Shown: positions 45,634 to 60,670 of the stretch, piece after piece | Layout: the number at the start of each line of letters is the position of its first letter | Position numbering within the stretch: the first letter of the stretch is position 1 | Origin: Angiostrongylus vasorum | Lineage: Eukaryota > Nematoda > Chromadorea > Rhabditida > Metastrongylidae | Assembly (NCBI GenBank): GCA_018806985.1 | Contig: JADANN010000433.1 | Span: 868,001-932,000, forward strand | Reading direction: 5' to 3' | Length of the DNA stretch: 64,000 nt | Translations under genes and position numbers: made by a program | The notes under the pieces: generated by a model | The model's database searches: none | What the model was told of the DNA's origin: nothing | The model's input: the letters and a program-made list of their open reading frames with translations, nothing else

Positions 45634-48600
45634 GCATTTGACGTTTTTCGCGAATTGCGCTCAGAAAACGTTTTCGCGAATTGCGCTCAGAAAACGCTTA
45701 TATGACGATTCAGTTCATATTTGATGTTTTTCGTGAACTCCGCCGAGAAAAACACAGCTTTGGCGGATGTAGCGCGCATTTGACGTTGTTGGCGAAATCC
45801 GCTCAGACAACATTTTCGTGAATTCCGCTCAGAAAATCTTTTCGTGAATTCCGCTCAGAAAACACTCCTTTGGTGGTTTTAGCACGCATTTGACGGTTTT
45901 TGCGAATTCCGCTCAGAAATGAAGTTTAACGCGAATTCCGCAAAGAAAACACATACTAGGCGGTTTTAGCACACATTTGACATTTCTCGTGAATTGAGCT
46001 TAGAAAACAGACACTTCGTAGTTTTAGCACACATTTGACGGTTTTTGCGAATTCCTCTCAGAAATGAAGATTATCGTGAATTCCGCTCAGAAAACACATA
46101 TTTGGCGGTTTTAGCACGAATTTGACGGTTTTCGCGAATTCCGCTCAGAAATGAAGTTTATCGCCAATTCCGCTCAGAAAATATATGTTTGAAAGATTTA
46201 GCACACATTTGACGGTTTATGCGAATTCCGCTCAGAAAACACATATTTGGCGGTTTTTAGCATACATTTGACGGTTTTTGCGAATTCCGCTCAGAAAACG
46301 CTTGCATGACGATTCAGTGCACATTTGACGGTTTTTGCGAATTCCGCTCAGAAATGAAGTTTATCGTGAATTCCGCTCAGAAAATATATGTTTGAAGGTT
46401 TTAGCACACATTTGACGGTTTTCGAATTCGCTCAGAAAACGTTCGCGCTTTCAGCGAAATGAAGTTTCTCGTGAATTGCGCTCAGAAAGAGACACACTTC
46501 GTGGTTTTAGCACCCATTTGACGGTTTTTGCGAATTCCGCTCAGAAATGAAGTTTATTGCGAATTCCGCTCAGAAATGAAGATTATCGTGAATTCCGCTC
46601 AGAAAACAGATATTTGGCGGTTTTAGCACACATTTGACGGTTTATGCGAATTCCGCTCAGAAAACGGATATTTGGCGGTTTTAGCACACATTTGACGGTT
46701 TTTGCGAATTCCGCTCAGAAAAACGCATATTTGGCGGTTTTAGCACACATTTGACGGTTTTTGCGAATTCCGCTCAGAAAAACGGATATTTGGCGGTTTT
46801 CAGCACCCATTTGACGGTTTATGCGAATTCCGCTCAGAAAACACATACTTTCGCGGTTTTAGCACACATTTGACGGTTTTTGCGAATTCCGCTCAGAAAA
46901 CGCTTGCATGACGATTCAGTGCACATTTGACGGTTTATGCGAATTCCGCTCAGAAAACATATATTTGGCGGTTTTAGCACACATTTGACGGTTTATGCGA
47001 ATTCCGCTCAGAAAACACATATTTGGAGGTTTTAGCACACATTTGACGGTTTATGCGAATTCCGCTCAGAAAACGGGATATTTGGCGGTTTCAGCGCCCA
47101 TTTGACAGTTTTTCGTGAATTGCGCTCAGAAAACACATACTTCGACGGTTTTAGCACACATTTGACGGTTTTTGCGAATTCCGCTCAGAAAACACATATT
47201 TGGAGGTTTTAGCACACATTTGACGGTTTATGCGAATTCCGCTCAGAAAACACGATATTTGGAGGTTTTAGCACACATTTGACGGTTTATGCGAATTCCG
47301 CTCAGAAAACACATATTTGGACGGTTTTAGCACACATTTGACGGTTTATGCGAATTCCGCTCAGAAAACGGGATATTTGGCGGTTTCAGCGCCCATCCAA
47401 CATTTTTATCGTGAATTGCGCTCAGAAAACATATACTTCGCGGTTTTAGCACACATTTGACGGTTTATGCGAATTCCGCTCAGAAAACGCATATTTGGCG
47501 GTTTTCAGCGCACATTTGACGGTTTTTGCGAATTCCGCTCAGAAAACACGCTACTTTGGCGGTTTTAGCACACATTTGACGGTTTATGCGAATTCCGCTC
47601 AGAAAACACATATTTGGACGGTTTTAGCACACATTTGACGGTTTATGCGAATTCCGCTCAGAAAAAGGGATATTTGGCGGTTTCAGCGCCCATCCAACAT
47701 TTTTCGTGAATTGCGCTCAGAAAACATATACTTCGACGGTTTTAGCACACATTTGACGGTTTATGCGAATTCCGCTCAGAAAACACATATTTGGAGGTTT
47801 TAGCACACATTTGACGGTTTATGCGAATTCCGCTCAGAAAACGCTTGCATGACGATTCAGTGCACATTTGACGGTTTTTGCGAATTCCGCTCAGAAATGA
47901 AGTTTATCGTGAATTCCGCTCAGAAAATACATATTTGACGGTTTTAGCACACATTTGACGGTTTTTGCGAATTCCGCTCAGAAATGAAGTTTCTCGTGAA
48001 TTCCGCTCAGAAAACACATACTTCGCGGTTTTAGCACAATTTGACGGTTTTTGCGAATTCCGCTCAGAAAACGCTTGCATGACGATTCAGTGCACATTTG
48101 ACGGTTTTTGCGAATTCCGCTCAGAAATGAAGATTATCGAGAATTCCGCTCAGAAAACACATATTTGGCGGTTTTAGCACACATTTGACGGTTTTTGCGA
48201 ATTCCGCTCAGAAAACGGGTATTTCGCGATTCGCGCCCATGGGACGATTTCGTGAATTGCGCTCAGAAAACACATTCTTCGCGGTTTTACCACACATTCG
48301 ACGGTTATTGCGAATTCCGCTCAGAAATGAAGATTATCGTGAATTCCGCTCAGAAAACAGATATTTGGCGGTTTTAGCACACATTTGACGGTTTTTGCGA
48401 ATTCCGCTCAGAAAACGGGTATTTGGCGGTTTCAGCGCCCAATGGGACATTTCTCGTTAATTGCGCTCAGAAACACATACTTCGCGGTTTTACACACATT
48501 TGACGGTTTATTGCGAATTCCGCTCAGAAATGAAGATTATCGTGAATTCCGCTCAGAAAACGTATATTTGGCGGTTTTAGCACAGATTTGACGGTCTTTT

Positions 48601-51600
48601 TTGCGAATTCCGCTCAGAAATGAAGATTATCGTGAATTCCGCTCAGAAAACGGGATATTTGGCGGTTTCAGCGCCCATCTAGACATTTTTTCGTGAATTG
48701 CGCTCAGAAAACACATACTTCGCGGTTTTAGCACACATTTGACGGTTTTTGCGAATTCCGCTCAGAAAACGCTTGCATGACGATTCAGTGCACATTTGAC
48801 GGTTTTTCGCGAATTCCGCTCAGAAATGACAGTTTAATGCGAATTTCCGCTCAGAAATGAAGTTTCCGTGAATTGCGCTCAGAAAACACACACTTCGTGG
48901 TTTTAGCACGAATTTGACGGTTTTTGCGAATTCCGCTCAGAAAACGCATATGCATGACGATTCTAGCGCACATTTGACGGTTTATGCGAATTCCGCTCAG
49001 AAAACACATATTTGGCGGTTTTAGCACGCATTTGACGGTTTTTGCGAATTCCGCTCAGAAAACATATATTTGGCGGTTTTCAGCACGCATTTGACGGTTT
49101 TTCGCGAATTCCGCTCAGAAAACATATATTTGGCGGTTTTAGCACACATTTGACGGTTTTTGCGAATTCCGCTCAGAAAAAGGATATTTGGCGGTTTCAG
49201 CGCCCATCCAACGATTTTTTCGTGAATTGCGCTCAGAAAACACATACTTCGCGGTTTTAGCACACATTTGACGGTTTATGCGAATTCCGCTCAGAAAACA
49301 CATATTTGGAGGTTTTAGCACACATTTGACGGTTTATGCGAATTCCGCTCAGAAAACGGGATATTTGGCGGTTTTCAGCGCACATGTGACAGTCGTGAAT
49401 TCCGCTCAGAAAACACATACTTCGCGGTTTTAGCACACATTTGACGGTTTATGCGAATTCCGCTCAGAAACGACAGGTATATTTGGCGGTTTTAGCACTC
49501 ATTTGACAGTTTTTCGTGAATTCCGCTCAGAAAAACACATACTTTGACGGTTTTAGCACACATTTGACGGTTTATCGCGAATTCCGCTCAGAAAACACAT
49601 ATTTGGCGGTTTTAGCACACATTTGACGGTTTTTGCGAATTCCGCTCAGAAAAACGGGATATTTGGCGGTTTCAGCGCCCATCCAACATTTTTCGTGAAT
49701 TGCGCTCAGAAAACATATACTTCGCGGTTTTAGCACACATTTGACGGTTTATGCGAATTCCGCTCAGAAAACACATATTTGGAGGTTTTAGCACACATTT
49801 GACGGTTTATGCGAATTCCGCTCAGAAAACGGATATTTGGCGGTTTTAGCATACATTTGACGGTTTTTGCGAATTCCGCTCAGAAAACGCTTGCATGACG
49901 ATTCAGTGCACATTTGACGGTTTTTGCGAATTCCGCTCAGAAATGAAGATTATCGTGAATTGCGCTCAGAAAACACACACTTCGTGGTTTTAGCACGAAT
50001 TTGACGGTTTTTCGCGAATTCCGCTCAGAAAACGCTTGCATGACGATTCAGTGCACATTTGACGGTTTTTGCGAATTCCGCTCAGAAATGAAGTTTATCG
50101 TGAATTCCGCTCAGAAAACATATATTTGGCGGTTTTAGCACACATTTGACGGTTTTTGCGAATTCCGCTCAGAAATGAAGTTTATCGTGAATTGCGCTCA
50201 GAAAACACACACTTCGTGGTTTTTAGCACGACATTTGACGGTTTTTGCGAATTCCGCTCAGAAATGAAGTTTAATGCGAATTCCTCTGCAGAAATGAAGA
50301 TTACCGTGAATTCCGCTCAGAAAAACACATATTTGGCGGTTTTAGCACACATTTGACGGTTTTTGCGAATTCCGCTCAGAAAACGTGTATTTGGCGGTTT
50401 TCAGCGCCACATTTGACGGTTTTCTCGTGAATTGCGCTCAGAAAACACATACTTTGGCGGTTTTAGCACACATTTGACGGTTTTATGCGAATTCCGCTCA
50501 GAAATGAAGTTTATCGAGAATTGCGCTCAGAAAACACACACTTTGCGCGGTTTTAGCACGAATTTGACGGTTTTCGCGAATTCCGCTCAGAAATGAAGTT
50601 TAACGCGAATTCCGCTCAGAAATGAAGATTTTCGTGAATTCCGCTCAGAAAACATATATTTGGCGGTTTTAGCACACATTTGACGGTTTTTGCGAATTCC
50701 GCTCAGAAAACACATATTTGGCGGTTTTAGCACACATTTGACGGTTTTTGCCAATTCCGCTCAGAAAACGCTGGCATGACGATTCAGTGCACATTTGACG
50801 GTTTTCGCGAATTCCGCTCAGAAATGAAGTTTATCGCGAAATTCTGCTCAGAAATGAAGTTTCTCGTGAATTGCGCTCAGAAAACACATACTTCGGCGGT
50901 TTTTAGCACTGCATTTGACGGTTTTTGCGAATTCCGCTCAGAAAACGCTATGCATGACGATTCAGTGCACATTTGACGGTTTTTCGCGAATTCCGCTCAG
51001 AAATGCATAGTTAATGCGGATTCAGCTCAGAATGAAGTTTTGTCTGAATTCCGCTCAGAAATATATGTTTGCGGTTTTGGGAGCACACATTTGACGGTTT
51101 ATGCGAATTCCGCTCAGATAACATATATTTGGCGGTTTTCAGCACAGATATGACGATTTTGAGCTCATGAAAGTTTATCGAATTCCGCTCAGAAAACATA
51201 TATTTGGCGGTTTTAGCACAGCATTTGACGGTTTTTGCGAATTCCGCTCAGAAATGAAGTTTATCGTGAATTCCGCTCAGAAAACACATACTTTGGCGGT
51301 TTTAGCACACATTTGACGGTTTTTGCGAATTCCGCTCAGAAAACGCTGGCATGACGATTCAGTGCACATTTGACGGTTTTCGCGAATTCCGCTCAGAAAT
51401 GACAGTTTATTTGCGAATTCCGCTCAGAAATGAAGTTTATCGTGAATTCCGCTCAGAAAACACATACTTCGGCGGTTTTAGCACGCATTTGACGGTTTTT
51501 GCGAATTCCGCTCAGAAAACACATATTTGGACGGTTTTAGCACACATTTGACGGTTTATGCGAATTCCGCTCAGAAAACACATATTTGGAGGTTTTAGCG

Positions 51601-54089
51601 ACACATTTGACGGTTTATGCGAATTCCGCTCAGAGAAAAACATATATTTGGCGGTTTCAGCGCCCATTCAACATTTTTTCGTGAATTCCGCTCAGAAAAC
51701 ATATACTTGGCGGTTTTAGCACAAATTTGACGGTTTATGCGAATTCCGCTCAGAAAAACGCATATTTGGCGGTTTCAGCGCCCATTTGACGGTTTTTCGC
51801 GAATTCCGCTCAGAAAACATATATTTGGCGGTTTTAGCACACATTTGACGGTTTTTGCGAATTCCGCTCAGAAAACATATATTTGGCGGTTTTAGCGACA
51901 CATTTAGACGGTTTATGCGAATTCCGCTCAGAAAACATATATTTGGCGGTTTTAGCACGCATTTGACAGTTTTTCGCGAATTCCGCTCAGAAAACGCATA
52001 CATGACGGTTTCTAGTGCACATTTGACGGTTTTTGCGAATTCCGCTCAGAAAACATATATTTGGCGGTTTTAGCACGCATTAGACGGTTTTGCCAATTCC
52101 GCTCAGAAAACGCTGGCATGACGATTCTAGTGCACATTTGACGGTTTTTGCGAATTCCGCTCAGAAAACATATATTTGGCGGTTTTAGCACGCATTTGAC
52201 GGTTTTTGCCAATTCCGCTCAGAAAACACTGGATATTTGGCGGTTTTCAGCGCACATTTGACGGTTTTTGCGAATTCCGCTCAGAAAACATATACTTTGG
52301 CGGTTTTAGCACACATTTGACGGTTTTGCAATTCGCTCAAAATGGTTTATCGAATTCCGCTCAGAAAACACATATTTGGAGGTTTTAGCACACATTTGAC
52401 GGTTTATGCGAATTCCGCTCAGAAAACGCTGATATTTGACGGTTTTAGTGCACATTTGACGGTTTTTGCGAATTCCGCTCAGAAAACATATATTTGGCGG
52501 TTTTTAGCACGCATTTAGACGGTTTTTGCCAATTCCGCTCAGAAAACATATATTTGGCGGTTTTAGCACGCATTTGACGGTTTTTGCCAATTCCGCTCAG
52601 AAAACGCTGGCATGACGATTCAGTGCACATTTGACGGTTTTTGCGAATTCCGCTCAGAAAACATATATTTGGCGGTTTTAGCACACATTTGACGGTTTTT
52701 GCGAATTCCGCTCAGAAATGAAGTTTAATCGCGAATTCCGCTCAGAAAACACATATTTGGCGGTTTTAGCACGCATTTGACGGTTTTTGCGAATTCCGCT
52801 CAGAAAACATATACTTGGCGGTTTTAGCACGCATTTGACGGTTTTTGCGAATTCCGCTCAGAAAACATATATTTGGCGGTTTTATCACGCATTTGACGGT
52901 TTTCTGCCATTTCCGCTCAGAAAACGCTGGCATGACGATTCAGTGCACATTTGACGGTTTTTGCGAATTCCGCTCAGAAAACATATATTTGGCGGTTTTA
53001 GCACGCATTAGACGGTTTTTGCCAATTCCGCTCAGAAATGACGTTTCATCGCGAAATTCCGCTCAGAAAACGCACACTTCGAGGTTTTAGCACGCATTTG
53101 ACGGTTTTTGCGAATTCCGCTCAGAAAAACATATATTTGGCGGTTTTAGCACGCATTAGACGGTTTTTGCCAATTCCGCTCAGAAAACGCTGGCATGACG
53201 ATTCAGTGCACATTTGACGGTTTTTTGCCAATTCCGCTCAGAAAACATATACTTTGGCGGTTTTATCACGCATTTGACGGTTTTTGCGAATTCCGCTCAG
53301 AAAACGTATACTTGGCGGTTTTATCACGCATTTGACGGTTTCTGCCATTTCCGCTCAGAAAACGCTGGCATGACGATTCAGTGCACATTTGACGGTTTTT
53401 GCGAATTCCGCTCAGAAAAACATATATTTGGCGGTTTTAGCACGCATTAGACGGTTTTTTGCCAATTCCGCTCAGAAAACGCTGGCATGACGATTCAGTG
53501 CACATTTGACGGTTTTTTGCGAATTCCGCTCAGAAAACATATATTTGGCGGTTTTAGCACGCATTTGACGGTTTTTGCCATTTCCGCTCAGAAAACGACA
53601 TGTCATGACGATTCAGTGCACATTTGACGGTTTTTGCGAATTCCGCTCAGAAAACACATATTTGGAGGTTTTAGCACACATTTGACGGTTTTTGCGAATT
53701 CCGCTCAGAAAACATATATTTGGCGGTTTTAGCACGCATTTGACGGTTTTTGCCAATTCCGCTCAGAAAACGCTGGCATGACGATTCAGTGCACATTTGA
53801 CGGTTTTTGCGAATTCCGCTCAGAAAACATATATTTGGCGGTTTTAGCACATATTTGACGGTTTTTGCGATTTCCGCTCAGAAATGAAGTTAATCCCGAA
53901 TTCCGCTCAGAAAACTCACACTTCGGGGTTTTAGCACGCATTTGACGGTTTTTGCGAATTCCGCTCAGAAAACATATATTTGGCGGTTTTAGCACGCATT
54001 TGACGGTTTTTGCGAATTCCGCTCAGAAAACATATACTTTGGCGGTTTTATCACGCATTTGACGGTTTCTGCCATTTCCGCTCAGAAAA

Positions 54090-55911
54090 CGCTGGCATGA
54101 CGATTCAGTGCACATTTGACGGTTTTTGCGAATTCCGCTCAGAAAACATATATTTGGCGGTTTTAGCACGCATTAGACGGTTTTTGCCAATTCCGCTCAG
54201 AAAACGCTGGCATGACGATTCAGTGCACATTTGACGGTTTTTGCGAATTCCGCTCAGAAAACATATATTTGGCGGTTTTAGCACGCATTTAGACGGTTTT
54301 TGCCAATTCCGCTCAGAAAACGCTGGCATGACGATTCAGTGCACATTTGACGGTTTTTGCGAATTCCGCTCAGAAAACATATATTTGGCGGTTTTAGCAC
54401 GCATTAGACGGTTTTTGCCAATTCCGCTCAGAAAACGCTGGCATGACGATTCAGTGCACATTTGACGGTTTTTGCGAATTCCGCTCAGAAAACATATATT
54501 TGGCGGTTTTAGCACGCATTTGACGGTTTTGCGATTTCCGCTCAGAAATGAAGTTTAATCCCGAATTCCGCTCAGAAAACGCACACTTCGAGGGTTTTAG
54601 CACGCATTTGACGGTTTTTGCGAATTCCGCTCAGAAAACATATATTTGGCGGTTTTAGCACGCATTAGACGGTTTTTGCCAATTCCGCTCAGAAAACGCT
54701 GGCATGACGATTCAGTGCACATTTGACGGTTTTTGCGAATTCCGCTCAGAAAACATATATTTGGCGGTTTTAGCACGCATTTGACGGTTTTCTGCCAATT
54801 TCCGCTCAGAAAACGCTGGCATGACGATTCAGTGCACATTTGACGGTTTTTGCGAATTCCGCTCAGAAAACATATATTTGGCGGTTTTAGCACGCATTTA
54901 GACGGTTTTTGCCAATTCCGCTCAGAAAACGCTGGCATGACGATTCAGTGCACATTTGACGGTTTTTGCGAATTCCGCTCAGAAAACATATATTTGGCGG
55001 TTTTAGCACGCATTTGACGGTTTTTGCGATTTCCGCTCAGAAATGAAGTTAATCCCGAATTCCGCTCAGAAAACACATACTTCGAGGGTTTTAGCACGCA
55101 TTTGACGGTTTTTGCGAATTCCGCTCAGAAAACATATATTTGGCGGTTTTAGCACGCATTAGACGGTTTTTGCCAATTCCGCTCAGAAAACGCTGGCATG
55201 ACGATTCAGTGCACATTTGACGGTTTTTGCGAATTCCGCTCAGAAAACATATATTTGGCGGTTTTAGCACGCATTAGACGGTTTTTGCCAATTCCGCTCA
55301 GAAAACGCTGGCATGACGATTCAGTGCACATTTGACGGTTTTTGCGAATTCCGCTCAGAAAACATATATTTGGCGGTTTTAGCACGCATTAGACGGTTTT
55401 TGCCAATTCCGCTCAGAAAACGCTGGCATGACGATTCAGTGCACATTTGACGGTTTTTGCGAATTCCGCTCAGAAAACATATATTTGGCGGTTTTATCAC
55501 GCATTTGACGGTTTCTGCCATTTCCGCTCAGAAAACGCTGGCATGACGATTCAGTGCACATTTGACGGTTTTTGCGAATTCCGCTCAGAAAACATATATT
55601 TGGCGGTTTTAGCACGCATTAGACGGTTTTTGCCAATTCCGCTCAGAAAACGCTGGCATGACGATTCAGTGCACATTTGACGGTTTTTGCGAATTCCGCT
55701 CAGAAAACATATATTTGGCGGTTTTAGCACATATTTGACGGTTTTTGCGATTTCCGCTCAGAAATGAAGTTAATCGCGAATTCCGCTCAGAAAACGCACA
55801 CTTCGGGGTTTTAGCACGCATTTGACGGTTTTTGCGAATTCCGCTCAGAAAACATATATTTGGCGGTTTTAGCACGCATTAGACGGTTTTTGCCAATTCC
55901 GCTCAGAAAAC
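54090..55911. repeat. Higher-order 115/261-bp structure inside the satellite
   Basis: CGCTGGCATGACG starts at 54090, 54205, 54321, 54436, 54697, 54814, 54930, 55191, 55306, 55421, 55536, 55651 and 55911. Spacings are 115-117 bp (a B+A dimer) or 260-261 bp (dimer plus two further modules including a 29-bp half unit). Confidence 0.85.
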
Positions 55912-56631
55912 GCTGGCATGACGATTCAGTGCACATTTGACGGTTTTTGCGAATTCCGCTCAGAAAACATATATTTGGCGGTTTTAGCACATATTTGACG
56001 GTTTTTGCGATTTCCGCTCAGAAATGAAGTTAATCCCGAATTCCGCTCAGAAAACACATACTTCGGGGTTTTAGCACGCATTTGACGGTTTTTGCCAATT
56101 CCGCTCAGAAAACGCTGGCATGACGATTCAGTGCACATTTGACGGTTTTTGCGAATTCCGCTCAGAAAAACATATATTTGGCGGTTTTAGCACGCATTAG
56201 ACGGTTTTTGCCAATTCCGCTCAGAAAACGCTGGCATGACGATTCAGTGCACATTTGACGGTTTTTGCGAATTCCGCTCAGAAAACATATATTTGGCGGT
56301 TTTATCACGCATTTGACGGTTTTTGCCAATTCCGCTCAGAAAACATATATTTGGCGGTTTTAGCACGCATTTGACGGTTTCTGCCATTTCCGCTCAGAAA
56401 ACGCTGGCATGACGATTCAGTGCACATTTGACGGTTTTTGCGAATTCCGCTCAGAAAACATATATTTGGCGGTTTTAGCACGCATTAGACGGTTTTTGCC
56501 AATTCCGCTCAGAAAACGCTGGCATGACGATTCAGTGCACATTTGACGGTTTTTGCGAATTCCGCTCAGAAAACATATATTTGGCGGTTTTAGCACATAT
56601 TTGACGGGTTTTTGCGATTTCCGCTCAGAAA

Positions 56632-56668
56632 TTGGGGGTTTCTGAGCGGAATTCGGATTACTCATTTC
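56632..56668. repeat. Inverted half unit within the satellite
   Basis: 'tttctgagcggaattcgg' is the reverse complement of the array's CCGAATTCCGCTCAGAAA box, followed by the inverted remains of a 29-bp half unit (TTACTCATTTCTG). It is the only reversed box I found in the array. Confidence 0.8.
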
Positions 56669-59600
56669 TGATACTGATATACTTCGCGGTTTTAGCACGC
56701 ATTTGACGGTTTTTGCGAATTCCGCTCAGAAAAACACATATTTGGAGGTTTTAGCACACATTTGACGGCTTTTTGCGAATTCCGCTCAGAAAACATATAT
56801 TTGGCGGTTTTAGCACGCATTAGACGGTTTTTGCCAATTCCGCTCAGAGAAGTTATCGATCTGCTCATGACGCATTCAGTTTTTAGCACATTTGACGGTT
56901 TTTGCCAATTCCGCTCAGAAAACATATATTTGGCGGTTTTAGCACGCATTTGACGGTTTTTGCGAATTCCGCTCAGAAAACATATATTTGGCGGTTTTAG
57001 CACGCATTTAGACGGTTTTTGCCAATTCCGCTCAGAAATAAAGCTAATGCGATTCATGACATATTTGGCGGTTTTAGCACACATTTGACGGTTTTTTGCG
57101 AATTCCGCTCAGAAAACATATATTTGGCGGTTTTTAGCACGCATTTGACGGTTTTTGCGAATTCCGCTCAGAAAACGTATACTTGGCGGTTTTTATCACG
57201 CATTTGACGGTTTTTGCCAATTCCGCTCAGAAAACGTATACTTGGCGGTTTTAGCACGCATTTGACGGTTTTTGCGATTTCCGCTCAGAAATGAAGTTAA
57301 TCCCGAATTCCGCTCAGAAAACACATACTTCGAGGTTTTAGCACATATTTGACGGTTTTTGCGAATTCCGCTCAGAAAACATATACTTTGGCGGTTTTAG
57401 CACGCATTAGACGGTTTTTGCCAATTCCGCTCAGAAATGAAGTTAATCCCGAATTCCGCTCAGAAAACATATACTTTGGCGGTTTTAGCACGCATTTGAC
57501 GGTTTTCTGCCAATTCCGCTCAGAAAACGCTGGCATGACGATTCAGTGCACATTTGACGGTTTTTGCGAATTCCGCTCAGAAAACATATATTTGGCGGTT
57601 TTAGCACGCATTAGACGGTTTTTGCCAATTCCGCTCAGAAATGACGTCTCGGATTCACTCAGACGCATATTTCGAGGTTTTAGCACATTTGACGGTTTTT
57701 GCGAATTCCGCTCAGAAAACATATATTTGGCGGTTTTAGCACGCATTAGACGGTTTTTGCCAATTCCGCTCAGAAATGAAGTTAATCCCGAATTCCGCTC
57801 AGAAAACACATATTTGGAGGTTTTAGCACATATTTGACGGTTTTTGCGATTTCCGCTCAGAAATGAAGTTAATCCCGAATTCCGCTCAGAAAACATATAT
57901 TTGGCGGTTTTAGCACGCATTTGACGGTTTTTGCCAATTCCGCTCAGAAAACGCTGGCATGACGATTCAGTGCACATTTGACGGTTTTTGCCAATTCCGC
58001 TCAGAAATGAAGTTAATCCCGAATTCCGCTCAGAAAACACATATTTGGCGGTTTTAGCACGCATTTAGACGGTTTTTGCCAATTCCGCTCAGAAAACGCT
58101 GGCATGACGATTCAGTGCACATTTGACGGTTTTTGCGAATTCCGCTCAGAAAACATATATTTGGCGGTTTTAGCACGCATTTAGACGGTTTTTTGCCAAT
58201 TCCGCTCAGAAAACACTATACTTGGCGGTTTTAGCACGCATTTGACGGTTTTTGCGAATTCCGCTCAGAAATGAAGTTAATCCCGAATTCCGCTCAGAAA
58301 ACACATACTTTGGCGGTTTTAGCACGCATTAGACGGTTTTTGCCAATTCCGCTCAGAAAACGCTGGCATGACGATTCAGTGCACATTTGACGGTTTTTGC
58401 GAATTCCGCTCAGAAAACATATATTTGGCGGTTTTAGCACGCATTAGACGGTTTTTGCCAATTCCGCTCAGAAATGAAGTTAATCCCGAATTCCGCTCAG
58501 AAAACATATACTTTGGCGGTTTTAGCACGCATTTGACGGTTTTTGCCAATTCCGCTCAGAAAACATATATTTGGCGGTTTTAGCACGCATTTGACGGTTT
58601 TTGCGAATTTCCGCTCAGAAATGAAGTTAATCCCGAATTCCGCTCAGAAAACACATATTTGGAGGTTTTAGCACATATTTGACGGTTTTCTGCCAATTTC
58701 CGCTCAGAAAACATATATTTGGCGGTTTTAGCACGCATTAGACGGTTTTTGCGATTTCCGCTCAGAAATGAAGTTAATCCCGAATTCCGCTCAGAAAACA
58801 CATATTTGGAGGTTTTAGCACATATTTGACGGTTTTTGCGAATTCCGCTCAGAAAACATATATTTGGCGGTTTTAGCACGCATTAGACGGTTTTTGCAAA
58901 TTCCGCTCAGAAATGAAGTTATTCGCGAATTCCGCTCAGAAAACATATATTTGGCGGTTTTAGCACGCATTAGACGGTTTTTGCCAATTCCGCTCAGAAA
59001 TGAAGTTAATCCCGAATTCCGCTCAGAAAACACATATTTGGAGGTTTTAGCACATATTTGACGGTTTCTGCCAATTTCCGCTCAGAAAACGCTAGTATTT
59101 GGCGGTTTTCAGCACGCATTTGACGGTTTTTGCGAATTCCGCTCAGAAATGAAGTTAATCCCGAATTCCGCTCAGAAAACATATATTTGGCGGTTTTTAG
59201 CACAGATTTGACGGTTTTTGCGAAATTCCGCTCAGAAAACATATATCTGGCGGTTTTCAGCACGCATTTGACGGTTTTTGCCAATTCCGCTCAGAAAACA
59301 TATATTTGGCGGTTTTCAGCACGATTTGACGGTTTCATGCGAATTCCGCTCAGAAAACATATATTTGGCGGTTTTAGCACGCATTTGACGGTTTTTGCCA
59401 ATTCCGCTCAGAAAACACATGGCATTTGACGGTTTTAGTACACATTTGACGGTTTTTTGCGAATTTCCGCTCAGAAATGAAGTTAATCGCGAATTCCGCT
59501 CAGAAAACATATATTTGGCGGTTTTAGCACACATTTGACGGTTTTTTCCGAATTCCGCTCAGAAAACACTGATATTTGGCGGTTTTCAGCACGCATTTAG

Positions 59601-60670
59601 ACGGTTTTTTGCCAATTCCGCTCAGAAAACATATATTTGGCGGTTTTAGCACTCATTAGACGGTTTTTGCCAATTCCGCTCAGAAAACGCTGGCATGACG
59701 ATTCAGTGCACATTTGACGGTTTTTCCGAATTCCACTCAGAAATGAAGTTTGTCGCGAATTCCGCTCAGAAAATATACATTTGGCGGTTTTCAGCGCCCA
59801 TCAAACATTTCTCGTGAATTGGGCTTAGAAAACAGACACTTCGTGGTATTAGCACGCATTTGACGGTTTTTCCCGAATTCCGCTCAGAAAACATATATTT
59901 GGCGGTTTTAGCACGCATTTGACGGTTTTTGCCAATTCCGCTCAGAAAACGCTGGCATGACGATTCAGTGCACATTTGACGGTTTTTGCCAATTTCCGCT
60001 CAGAAATGAAGTTAATCCCGAATTCCGCTCAGAAAACACATATTTGGAGGTTTTAGCACATATTTGACGGTTTTCTGCCATTTCCGCTCAGAAAACGCTG
60101 GCATGACGATTCAGTGCACATTTGACGGTTTTTTGCCAATTCCGCTCAGAAATGAAGTTTATCCCGAATTCCGCTCAGAAAACATATATTTGGAGGTTTT
60201 AGCACACATTTGACGGTTTTTGCGAATTCCGCTCAGAAAAACGCTGGCATGACGATTCAGTGCACATTTGACGGTTTTTGCCAATTTCGCTCAGAAATGA
60301 AGTTAATCCCGAATTCCGCTCAGAAAACACATATTTGGAGGTTTTAGCACATATTTGACGGTTTCTGCCATTTCCGCTCAGAAAACGCTGGCATGACGAT
60401 TCAGTGCACATTTGACGGTTTTTTGCGAATTCCGCTCAGAAAACATATATTTGGCGGTTTTCAGCACGCATTAGACGGTTTTTGCCAATTCCGCTCAGAA
60501 ATGAAGTTAATCTCGAATTCCGCTCAGAAAACACACACTTCGGGGTTTTAGCACGCATTTGACGGTTTTTCCGAAATCCGCTCAGAAAACATATATTTGG
60601 CGGTTTTAGCACGCATTAGACGGTTTTTGCCAATTCCGCTCAGAAAACATATATTTGGCGGTTTTAGCAC

